NCBI GenBank assembly: GCA_011037195.1
Contig: JAAEAF010003567.1
Span: 90,595 to 154,594 of the forward strand
DNA: 64,000 nucleotides
Direction: 5' to 3'
Source: Triatoma infestans
Lineage: Eukaryota; Arthropoda; Insecta; Hemiptera; Reduviidae
Numbering within the stretch: position 1 is the first letter of the stretch; each line of letters starts with the position of its first letter. The translations under genes were made by a program, and so were the position numbers. Of the stretch, positions 23,201-31,323 are shown one piece after another. Under the pieces are notes generated by a model, which was given only the letters and a program-made list of their open reading frames with translations, made no database searches and was not told where the DNA came from.

Positions 23201-26200
23201 TTGGCTGTACCCCACAGTTCATTGTAGGCTTGATGCCAACTAGTACGTTCTTCTGCTTACAATTCCTTGTGAAGCGTTTGAATCTTGAGTGTTTCTGAAG
23301 GGAGACGGGCTGCGTGGTTTTTGTGGTATCATTATATGTGAGGTTACAGCAAGTAAGTTTTATAAGTGATTGTATATCTCCTAGATGATATTACATATTA
23401 CTATTTATACTTTCAAATTTTTGTGGCGACTTATTTGAGTTTTTTTTTTTAGTTTACACCTATTTGCGACCATTTATTAAGCTTCAGTAACATTATTATT
23501 CTGATTATTACCAATCATTGCTTTGAGAAAACAATGTCGTCGAAGTAAGCATATTGTCCAACTAGGAGTGGAGAAAAACAAGGAGTCATCAATGAATGTA
23601 GGTGATGCAGCAGGGAACCTTGATACGGGTAATGATGAAATCTTATCTGCGTTACTGAAAGGTCATGTTAATATTGACGACTCCATTATTGATGTGTGCT
23701 ACTATGACTGCGACACTATTGGTCTTATCCTTTACATTATCGAACCAGATGACTTGATTAATTAAAATGGAAAGCAATTTGTTGAAATTAATTCTTCACT
23801 CCCAAATTAAAGTGAGCATACACGGTTTTCATCCAACCAACAAAATATACCGAACACCAGTTCGGTATTTTGTATACCTTCCTGGATTAAGAAAAATAAA
23901 AGCAGGGATATTGCAACCTGTACCGAAATCCACCAACAAAGAAGTAACTGACTAGAGGGACACCAGGACAAAGTATATGAAAGAAATGTTTGACAGTTTG
24001 CCAACACATTATTGCCGAAAAGACAGTTCAAAAATATTCTTAGAGCAAAGTTTTAGGGCAAGAAGATAAAATAGAGGTAGATATACTGTTTCCCTTTAAC
24101 TTATGTTTGATTATAGCTAAACTTATGAATATTCAGCCCAAGAAAAGATGAATGTGATACTTGTTATCCCACACAAAATTAAACAAATCTCAGATGAAGA
24201 CTGCAATAAAAACAAAAAAAGAACAGGCATGGAGAAAGAAAAATAAAGAGAAAATAGCACAAAAATCTATTTTCACTTTTACGATGGATACACAAGCAGT
24301 GAAGTTATGACCGGTCTTAAACGTAAGTGCATCGTACTACAAGACAAAGATTCAGATACATAATTTTACATTAAATAATTAGCAATCTCTTCAATACACA
24401 CATACTGTATGTGGTATGAAACTGAAGATCTCTGTGCTTCAATATTTGTGACGTGCATAATCGTGCATCTTGTCTCAAAGATGGGAATTAAAAATAAATA
24501 AATCTGAGGTGGACAATCACGCGACTTTCTCTTGCAGTAATTAACTAACTGCAAATTGAAAGCAAATTTTCTGTCAGATGAAAAACCATAATTCTTTTTT
24601 CAGATAGCTGTGGGTATCAAAATCGCAATGTTATTCTGTCGAATTCTCAACTGCATTTTTTTATTGAGCATAAAGTTGTTATTGAACAAAAGTATTTGGA
24701 GAAAGTTCACACTCAAATGGAGTGTGATTCGATCCACGCAATGATTGAAAGGAAATTGAAAAAGTGAACCAATCAAATATCTAGCGAATATATTAGTGTG
24801 ATACGTGAAGTCTGTAAAAAACTAATGCCTTTAAAAGTACAGTACTCAACGTTTGATAATTTTTTCAATTACGATGAGAAAGCCGCGATTATCTACAGTT
24901 CAATTCGTTCAGGTAAGGCACCGAATAAACCAACAGTTTCTGATCTTAGGGCTCTGAAGTACACAACAGACGGAAAAACTGTCATTAAGCTTCATTCTGA
25001 AGACTATAAGCAACTACCCCAGAGAGTTAGAATGACAAATGTGAATATATTCTCTCCACGCAGAATTTTTCAAGAAAGACTGAAGGTTAGACACTCCAAG
25101 TAGGCAGATTTGCAGCAGCTTAAGAGAATCTTACGGAAGACACACATGGATTTCATGATTCTATGTCAAATTATGACTTAGCCAACACAAAACTAAGTTC
25201 TGTTCGACACTTTTTTTTTCGACTGTGTTTTGCTGTATTGCATGTACATTTACATAATTCCTATGCAAGTCATTCGAATATGTCTGATATTTTCCGTGAT
25301 AGATAGCCTGCTTCTTTTTGTGTCATTGACCGGTTTCGGGCGTTCGCCCAACATCAGGATGTTTTTATTAAACAGTGTAATAACATAGACTTGCACAGAG
25401 CAAATGCAGTTGATACACTACTGTATCAACTGTATTTGCTCTGTGCAAGTCTATATTATTATACTGCTTAACAAACAAAAACATCCTGATGATGGGCGAA
25501 CGCCCGAAACCGGTCGATGACACAAAAAGAAGCAGGCCATCACGGAAAATATCTCTGATGCTTTCCAGCTTTGCGGAACCAACCACAACTTTTCTGGCCA
25601 TTGCGTACAAACATCTCATTATAATTTTAAGACCTGACGATTGGAATACCTTTTTTTTTTTAAACATATTTGTGTATGTACACAATACTTTTTATTTTGA
25701 TGACTACGAAGTGGTATCAAAAAGTTAAAAACTTATTTTGTAAAATATTGTATTATACGTTTAACTTACATCGTTTCCATCAAAAGGTTCATTTTTCACA
25801 TGGGATTCGTATCCTTCCTTTTCCTTTTCTTTACCATCCTTTGGCACCACCTTCAAGAACCATAGTGAAGTATAATTTTAATAAGAATATACGTAATAAT
25901 GAAATATAATACAAGACAAAATCTGAAATCACCAAAATCTGAATGTTAGAGAAACTTACTTCCATTGAAGATTCATAGTAGCCCGAATCTGTAAGAGGTT
26001 CTTGCTTTATTTCCTTATCTTCTTTCTCAGATACCTGTTCGCCAGGATTTGCATCAGATTCTGTGTTTTCTTCTTCCATTTTTTCACTGTTCCGTTGGTC
26101 TTGGTAGAATTCCTCTTGGGAATTTTCCCAATGTCGATCTTCTTCACTTTGATCTTGCTGCATTTCTTCAGTAAGTTGTGCCTCTACAGATTCACTCGGC

Positions 26201-27401
26201 TGATCGTTTTCTCCATTTTCATTCTCAACTTGCGCAGGTTTTCCAATATTACTCTGATCATCGTCAACTTCTCCTTCTATATTATCTACATCATTCTCCT
26301 GCATATCTTGCGATTCTATAGGCTGAAACGATAACTGAAATTAAAACTTACATATAAAGTATAAATTCGTTAACAAAGTTGAATTCATCCCTTAAATATA
26401 ATGTAAATCATGCTGAAAATACATAATCATCACATGCTAATTAGGAAATAGATTTCACTACAAAAAAAATTTCAACTGCTTATACAATTTTCAATACATG
26501 TGATAAATTGTACAAACATTTGAAAATATTAAATACATTACACATTTCTGAGACCTTACCAAGTACAACTAATCCAAAAATTTTGAAGGCTTTAATTCGT
26601 TAGTATTACTTTTTTACCACTTTACTTTTGTTATTGGTGAAATATTATTGTGATCTGTGTTTGCCATTTTTTATTTTATTAATATGACAGCAAAGAGATC
26701 TCAAATAATTCAAAATGTATACGTTTACTTTTAAATAAAAAACAAAATGAATATCTAATGAAAAAGCAATTTAAAAATAACATAATAATATAAGAGATAT
26801 AAATGAAAAAGTTTTTAACAACAAAAAAATACGTACAGCGTCTTCATCTTGATTTCTATTGTCCGTTGAATGTTGTTCAGTAGCATTAGTTGTATTCAGT
26901 ACTGATTCATTTGCAACATCATTGTCGCGATTATCTTGAGCATCATCTTCTTTGTGCCCTACTAAAATAAGTCCATGCAATATAGCATTATGTCTTGAAT
27001 CAATAGCGTACTTCACCAATGATAGTAAATACGGTCAAAATATTCATATTTTTAGTTATTTTCTATCAGTGGTAATTATTAATTTCAATAAATAATAAAT
27101 TTTTTAAAATGGTATGTAAATGACATCTTAGACTGAAATAGACTACGTTATTACTTTAGTTAGTGTATAATATCAAATATGGCGGCAATAAACGAGATAG
27201 CTTGGGTAGTGTTCATTACAAATACACACATCACTTAAAACAAATAAATATAAATTTAAAACTAAACCTACCACCTCCGGATTCTTTGTCCAAAGCTTCC
27301 TGTAGTCTTTCTACAAGAACAGACTTAATACCCTTGGTGTCTAGGCCTCGAGCCGATAATTCGGCTCTCAGTTCAACAACTTTTAACTTGGAAGGATTCA
27401 T
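8250..27401 (-). CDS. HNRNPUL1: heterogeneous nuclear ribonucleoprotein U-like protein (SAP-SPRY-P-loop-RGG)
   Basis: Nuclear RNA/DNA-binding scaffold of the hnRNP U/UL1/UL2 family. Coding exons, 5' to 3': 27401-27272, 26961-26837, 26334-25960, 25850-25770, 22858-22758, 22671-22595, 22516-22374, 22298-22202, 22077-21965, 21844-21584, 20901-20779, 19796-19668, 14784-14616, 14302-about 13973, 12488-12365, 10374-9836, 9754-9648, 8330-8250. Phases agree throughout, giving about 1034 aa. SAP domain at residues 1-43 ([19 protein letters not shown]); acidic, Gln/Glu-rich stretch to about 240; Lys/Arg/Ser segment; SPRY about 290-500; P-loop kinase-like domain with Walker A GLPACGKT at about 507-514 and the [17 protein letters not shown] block; then Gly-rich and RGG repeats from about 660, a GYNQ/GYSQ segment and a PPPSK end. 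One donor is ambiguous (13973 or 13964). The 2.9-kb and 4.9-kb introns carry repeats. Insects usually have one such gene, so the UL1/UL2/U distinction is not meaningful here. Confidence 0.92.
8431..8517 (+). repeat. dispersed repeat E, copy 2
   Basis: Matches 4313-4385 over most of its length, including TTCAAATAAAAGTGGTTGA. It lies in the last intron of the hnRNP U-like gene. Confidence 0.55.
11128..11215 (+). repeat. dispersed repeat F, copy 1
   Basis: About 85 bp (TATAATAAACTGAA..GCACTT.AGAG...) similar to 20265-20345 in the same gene. Unclassified. Confidence 0.45.
11220..11300 (+). repeat. TATGTATA/CACATA-rich microsatellite
   Basis: Alternating TATGTATACACA-type simple repeat, partly palindromic (11237-11282). 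Confidence 0.5.
11880..11985 (-). repeat. dispersed repeat family C, copy
   Basis: Contains the family core (AAAATTTGACACGATCGCA, then TACTTCCTCTTT) shared with 17085-17150, 20655-20745, 37090-37470, 57655-57775 and 60525-60660. Orientation opposite to the 57.6-kb copy. Confidence 0.5.
13255..13425 (+). repeat. unclassified retroposon-like fragment with A-tail
   Basis: GC-richer 160-bp block ending GGGTGGGGATACCATAAC followed by ten A. The A-tail suggests a LINE 3' end or SINE body. No second copy in the window. Confidence 0.35.
15000..16680. other. intron sequence without recognisable features
   Basis: Part of the 4.9-kb intron (14785-19667) of the hnRNP U-like gene. AT-rich; no ORF, repeat match or structure I can support. 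Confidence 0.4.
16687..16828 (+). repeat. tandem duplication, about 70 bp x 2
   Basis: Two diverged units (GAAAAAACCTGAGGTCACAG, TCTTATGATCTCCC, CCCGAAACATTT, and the same order again from about 16760), about 80% alike by eye. Confidence 0.6.
17085..17150 (-). repeat. dispersed repeat family C, partial copy
   Basis: Matches the AAAATTTGACACAATCGCAA core of the family; diverged. Confidence 0.35.
17160..19660. other. intron sequence, mostly featureless
   Basis: AT-rich remainder of the same intron. A short hairpin (TTTTTTAAATCT/AGATTTAAAAAAG, near 19227-19257) and an (AT)n run at 19430-19445 are the only structures seen. Confidence 0.4.
20265..20345 (+). repeat. dispersed repeat F, copy 2
   Basis: Similar to 11128-11215 (TGTATAATAAACTGAACTGC...). 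Confidence 0.45.
20409..20470. repeat. near-perfect 29-bp inverted repeat (hairpin)
   Basis: Arms 20409-20437 and 20442-20470 pair with one mismatch around a TTTT loop. In an intron of the hnRNP U-like gene. Confidence 0.8.
20470..20625. repeat. ATATAT-rich low-complexity tract
   Basis: About 150 bp of ATAT/ATACAT/GATATA simple sequence following the hairpin. Confidence 0.7.
20655..20745 (-). repeat. dispersed repeat family C, well-preserved core
   Basis: Carries CCGGTGAAAATTCGATATCG, ACACGATCGCAATACTTCC and a short AGAGGAAGT partner that can pair with ACTTCCTTT. Ends about 35 bp from the P-loop exon (20779-20901). Confidence 0.6.
22860..22926 (+). repeat. intron-start segment duplicated at 24477-24545
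   Basis: About 67 bp directly adjoining exon 22758-22858, repeated in the same orientation 1.6 kb away with only a few changes. Shared blocks include CACG.GACTTTCTCTTGCAG and TAATTAACT. Confidence 0.75.
23523..25190 (+). pseudogene. decayed DNA-transposon protein (RNase H-fold-like, uncharacterised insect family)
   Basis: Fragments in several frames occur in the order I recall for an uncharacterised transposon-related protein family of insects: [11 protein letters not shown] (23540), [19 protein letters not shown] (23975), [10 protein letters not shown] then [13 protein letters not shown] (24270-24370), [12 protein letters not shown] (24610), [20 protein letters not shown] (24690), the reading frame 24798-25103, and [10 protein letters not shown] to 25190. 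The Asp in TMDTQAV is a plausible catalytic residue. Many stops and shifts show it is dead. Clear terminal repeats were not found. It lies in a sense-opposed intron of the hnRNP U-like gene. Family assignment is from memory of conserved blocks and is tentative. Confidence 0.55.
24477..24545 (+). repeat. copied piece of hnRNP U-like intron inside the decayed transposase
   Basis: Second copy of 22860-22926. It interrupts the transposase remnant between the HNFTL-containing part and the [12 protein letters not shown] part. Confidence 0.7.
25324..25361 (-). ncRNA. hammerhead ribozyme motif, family A, core mutated
   Basis: Minus strand: core CTGATGT in place of CTGATGA (A9 changed to U), stem II GGGC/GCCC, GAAA, ACCGGTC. 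The first stem I pair is C-A. Predicted weak or inactive. It is in the sense orientation of the host gene. Confidence 0.7.
25482..25519 (+). ncRNA. type I hammerhead ribozyme, family A, intact core
   Basis: Stem I CATC (25482-25485) pairs with GATG (25516-25519). Core CTGATGA 25486-25492; stem II GGGC (25494-25497) with GCCC (25502-25505), loop GAAC; GAAA 25506-25509; stem III ACCGGT (25509-25514), self-complementary. Cleavage is expected after C25515. All invariant core bases are present. An extra U (25493) lies between the core and stem II. Stem III is so short that such ribozymes usually work as dimers. Antisense to the host gene. Confidence 0.8.
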
Positions 27402-27720
27402 TTCCTCTCAAAGTAACATTTACAAATTTAAAACGTTGCACAAATTACACAAACTGTTGATGCAGAAAACATTAGACATTAGACTCTTTTAAATCCCAGC
27501 AAAAGTGAACACAACATACAATCACCATGCCAAACACCAAGCAAAACCAGCTTGCACAAGGCGGAAGTGTTTGTACCACCGCCTTTAAAATTATAGCGTC
27601 TTATACTAACGCGCGACTTTTAAAATTTTGTACTATCAATGCTATTCCGTTGTTATGGACACAAATACAACAAATTTTTTATGTAGGTAGGAAAAATACT
27701 TGAATTTAATTTTTTGCAGT
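27402..27720. promoter_or_regulatory. bidirectional promoter of the hnRNP U-like gene and DRC8
   Basis: The 319 bp between two divergent start codons. More GC-balanced than the surroundings, with GGCGGAAGTG (27561-27570), which fits an ETS-type GGAA site, and a CGCGCGAC block near 27611. No clear TATA box at a fixed distance from either start. Confidence 0.5.
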
Positions 27721-30700
27721 ATGGAACAAAAATCTTCTACACCTACGTCTAAAAAACCAGAAGAAACAACTGTCAAGGAAGAAGGTAATTTGGCTATTTT
27801 TTATTTTATTTTTTGTAATCAAAGTATTAATGAGATGTTCATTAATTTTTCTAGATAGAGAGCCTACTGACATAGAAAAAAAGATTATCGAAGCTTTTGA
27901 AGTTTTTGATCATGCTGGAAATAAGACGGTGGATGTTAGAGAAATCGGGACCATAATTCGATCTTTAGGTTACAAATTCTGATTCTTGTAAATAACTAAA
28001 ATAATAATCCATTTTGGTGTAAGATCCGAATGTTCTTAACAGTATGTTTATATCAGTATGTGACGTTCTGAAAATAGAATCTTTATAGGTGAGGAAAAAG
28101 CCACAGGGTTTGCACAAGAAACGTTATGATAAAGCATTATGTCTTTGTATAACAGATAATGTTCACAGGAAGATAAAAAGATCCTTTCGATTATATATTT
28201 CATTCTTATCTAAAATTCTTTCTATTTCTTGATGAAATTAAATTTTTCAACAAACTATTTTTTCATATAAGCTTTGATCCATCTTTTAATGACGTAATAT
28301 AGAATTTATCTACATCAAAACATTTAGTGAACTCATTTTTAACTGAACTGCAATCATTCAATTATACTTTTGGTGACCCTTTCCAAATATTACTAGGCGC
28401 AACGACTGTGGCCCTAAGTAACAGAACAAAAAATATAAAAAAATGTGATATGTTCACCTGCTTTCTTAATATTGTTCTCAACTTAGTTAACAGATTTTAT
28501 TAAAACTTGGAACCTTAAAATACATTTAATTCAGAATCTCCTAATATCACTATTCTTGAAATAATAATGCAATCAAGTGTGAAAGATTGGTTGATTCCTC
28601 AGAGCTGGAAAGCATCAGAGATAATTTCCGTGATAGTCTGCTTCTTTTGTGGTCATCGACCGGTTTCGGGCGTTCACCCATCATCAGGATGCTTTTTGTC
28701 AAACAGTGTGATAACATATATTTGCCCAGAGCAAACTTAAGAGTGTAGCAACTAAATTTAGGAGTGTATCACTGAATTTGCTTTGTGCAAATCTATGTTA
28801 TCACACTGTTTGACAAAAAGCATCCTAATGATGGGCGAACGTAGGTATAACAAATGTTATACGCATAAATGTACCAAGTCTAAAGAAGAACTTTGAATTT
28901 CACAGATTTTGACTGATACTCTCGGGCTTTCTATTTATGACCCCTTCCTATTTGAAAATATATGATTTACCTTTCCTGTGATTGTTTTCGATTTTGAGTT
29001 ATACAGTTCACTTCTACATAAATATTTCATGAAAATATGAACCCTCGAAAAAGTGTATTGACGGTGAAAATTCAATTTTAAATTTCGGATTAAATGATTC
29101 TTCCTTTATCAACATTAAAAATGGCTTAGTCATGGTGGTGGAAAACAGAGATTTTGACACGCTCCTTCTTGATAAACATACTGATTTTGCCTTATGCAAA
29201 TCAATGATATACTGTTTTTTTACTAATTAGGGCGCTTCAGCATGTATGGTATTGGCCCTGGAGCCTTCTCATTGCACTGCCAGTCCTCAAACATTGTTCT
29301 TTCGTTACGAACAACACTGCCCATCACTGGATTGTGAGTTGCAGAGGCTCCTAGGAAGAGAAAATCTAAGTTTTCAACTGTTCGACGTTAAACATTCGAA
29401 CGTCAAATGTTCATAACCGGTCGATGACAACAAAAATGAAGTAGACTCTAATGGAAAAAATTGCTAATCAAAAATTTAGATGCACAGAGTGAGATTTTTA
29501 AACAGTTCCAAATGAGGTAGAATTCATAATTGTTTAAAAAAAAAATTAATTATCTACATCTTATAGCTGTGTTTATCGCTAATAGGGCTGAAAATGAGCG
29601 ATTTCGAGTATTTCTTGGTAGGCATTTTAATAAACGTTTGGTAATTGGAAGGCCTGCATTTAACTTTACTGATGCACATATGTATAAATCTTCCCTAGCA
29701 CTTTCTGTTTCTCCATTTACAAAAACATCTGTAAAAAAATTACCTTTATTTGATCGCTTGTTTGATCCGCTTCTCGAGGCGTTACTTTTCCAAATAAATT
29801 ACTGGAGTCTGCCATAAATACGTAGGACACTTGTCTTCTCTTATGTCTCAATTTGTTTGGTTTTTCATAATTTCTCGCAATTAGGCTTTTGTGTAGCACT
29901 TGATACAAGTTGAAATAACATCATTTAATAAATTCATGGGAAGAGGAAAATAAGTGAACTATTATTTTAAATTACAAGTATGATTAATATAGACTTTTTT
30001 GCATTGGCATTTTACGTTTCAGCCAACTTTGAATATAAAATAAGAATCAATTTGTTACCAGTTAAAATTTAATTTTCTTCTACTTGGTTCCATTTGTTTC
30101 GTCAAAAAAGATATTAATGAAAATGGGCAAATGATAACGGAATTGCAATGGTGTGATAACATCGAGCATAGAATTAGAAATGTTAGGTAGAAGAAACATC
30201 TGTATTTTAGCCAGAACATTTATACATGTAGTCTATTTTGAACTAATTCGTACAAACTATTTAAAGAGGATTTCTTTTTGATATTAATACTAACGACAGC
30301 GAGATCATAGCTAAGAAATAAAAGAAACAAGAAAGTAAATACAGGAAAGTAATATGAAAAGATTTTGAATTAAATATTATAAATTAATAAAAGAAATAAT
30401 AATTTATTAGGTTGTGTTCCTACTGAAGCAGAGATACAAGAAATAATCGTGAATGTGGAAGATCCAGAAACCACTGGAAGTGTCCGTTTAGACAGCTTTC
30501 TTCCTCATGTGGCAGGGATAATCTCTGAATATAAGTATTTACATTTGGTTGCACTTCATTCTTTTTAATTTCTGGTCGTTAGCGCCGCTGCCGGTCACTT
30601 TCGGGCATGGTTCTCTCGTTATAGACACATTGTCCATTAACGCGAATGAGCTGTGAAGCTCCAAAGGCGAGAAAATCCAATGGCAGCACTCAAATCTACA

Positions 30701-31239
30701 TTATTCTATTGAAATTTAATTATTAATCAATGAAATTAATTAAAGATATTTAAATAATCAAAATTAAATATTTAAGATGTTTAAAGAGCTGAAGCAAAAA
30801 AAAAAAAAATTAATTTTTTTAAAAATCTAATTAAATAACTTTTGATATTTGTTAGGATGCAGCCAGCTAGTGCAGAAGAACTTTTAAAAGGTTTTCAAAC
30901 TTTAGATAGTGAAAATAAGGGATATATAACGAAGGAATTTCTGACGAAAGCTATGATGGAAGAAGGAGAACCATTTACTCAAGAAGAAATTGATGAAATG
31001 ATGGCAGTAGCAGTAGATCCCGATTCGGGGCATATTAATTATGAGTATTATATTAATCAAATAATGGTAATAGGAATTTTCAATATCACATCTATTCAAA
31101 AACAAATTTTATTTATAAGATAATACATATATATAAATATAAGATATTTTTCTTGATGTAGGTAAAAAGCGAAGTATACGATTTACTTCCTAAAAAAAAA
31201 GTCATGAAAAAACCTGAAGAAACTGTACCTTTAGAATGA
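27721..31239 (+). CDS. EFCAB2: dynein regulatory complex protein 8 (EFCAB2), EF-hand protein
   Basis: Calmodulin-like subunit of the nexin-dynein regulatory complex of motile axonemes. Exons 27721-27784, 27855-27968, 30411-30534, 30856-31066, 31162-31239, all in frame, 196 aa. The family signature EAFEVFDH-N-TVDVREIGTIIRSLGC spans the exon 2/3 junction. Later blocks are FQTLDSENKGYITKEFL and GEPFTQEEIDEMM-DPDSGHINYEYY. The EF-hand loops lack several calcium-ligand positions (DHAGNKTVDVRE), as in this family, so calcium binding is doubtful. Intron 2 (2.4 kb) holds a hammerhead element and a SINE; intron 3 holds a SINE. Shares its promoter with the hnRNP U-like gene. Presence implies motile cilia or flagella, for example sperm. 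Confidence 0.92.
28605..28842. mobile_element. palindromic hammerhead-bearing element, family A copy 2 (left arm and first half of right arm)
   Basis: Left arm 28605-28745 (GCTGGAAAGCATCAGAGATA, then the hammerhead) and right arm 28765-28842, up to GATGGGCGAACG. The right arm is then interrupted by about 560 bp of other repeats and resumes at 29409-29465 (AACCGGTCGATGAC, AAAATGAAGTAG). Lies in DRC8 intron 2. Confidence 0.75.
28654..28691 (-). ncRNA. type I hammerhead ribozyme, family A, intact core
   Basis: Minus strand: CATC / CTGATGA / T / GGGT-GAAC-GCCC / GAAA / ACCGGTC / GATG. Stem I four pairs, stem II with one U-G pair, all core bases conserved. Cleavage expected after the C complementary to 28658. 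Antisense to DRC8. Confidence 0.8.
29030..29135 (-). repeat. dispersed repeat family C, diverged fragment
   Basis: GACGGTGAAAATTCAATTTT and nearby sequence recall the family core; weak. Part of the material interrupting the hammerhead element. Confidence 0.3.
29230..29371 (-). repeat. SINE family S1, 3' two-thirds
   Basis: Minus-strand match to the body of 40096-40315 (TTCCTAGGAGCC, CACAATCCAGTGATGG, GAGAAGGCTCC). The tRNA head is missing. Confidence 0.7.
29470..30400. other. DRC8 intron 2 remainder, no recognised feature
   Basis: AT-rich. A 95-codon open frame at 29530-29817 and its antisense partner resemble nothing I know and are probably chance. Confidence 0.35.
30577..30693 (-). repeat. 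SINE family S1, fragment in DRC8 intron 3
   Basis: Diverged minus-strand body copy (GTTCTCTCGTTATAGACA, GAGCTGTGAAGCTCC). It begins about 40 bp after the exon 3 donor. Confidence 0.55.
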
Positions 31240-31323
31240 TCCGGTCAGTCAAGTATCCTATCCTTAATTCCTGCCAAGCGATCCTTTCAAATCAAGGTTG
31301 ATTTATATATTTATATTATATAT
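31240..31323. terminator. 84-bp convergent 3' junction of DRC8 and ECH1
   Basis: Only 84 bp separate the two stop codons. No AATAAA on the plus strand before the ECH1 coding region; minus-strand TATAAA/ATAAAT variants near 31300-31320 could serve ECH1. Confidence 0.5.

Larger units (their letters stand above)
25285..25553. mobile_element. palindromic hammerhead-bearing element, family A copy 1
   Basis: An almost perfect 269-bp foldback: arms 25285-25417 and 25422-25553 around CTAC. Each arm carries a hammerhead ribozyme motif reading outward. The right side continues with family-A sequence (CTTTCCAGCTTTGCGGAACC, then TCTGGCCATTGCGTACAAAC) to about 25630. Inverted terminal repeats containing hammerheads are a known trait of Penelope-like elements. 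No reverse transcriptase is visible here. In the intron 22859-25769 of the hnRNP U-like gene. Confidence 0.8.

Noticed and set aside
29530..29817. 95-codon ORF in DRC8 intron 2 as an extra exon
   Set aside because: DRC8 exons 2 and 3 join in phase at a conserved Gly; the ORF shows no family similarity.
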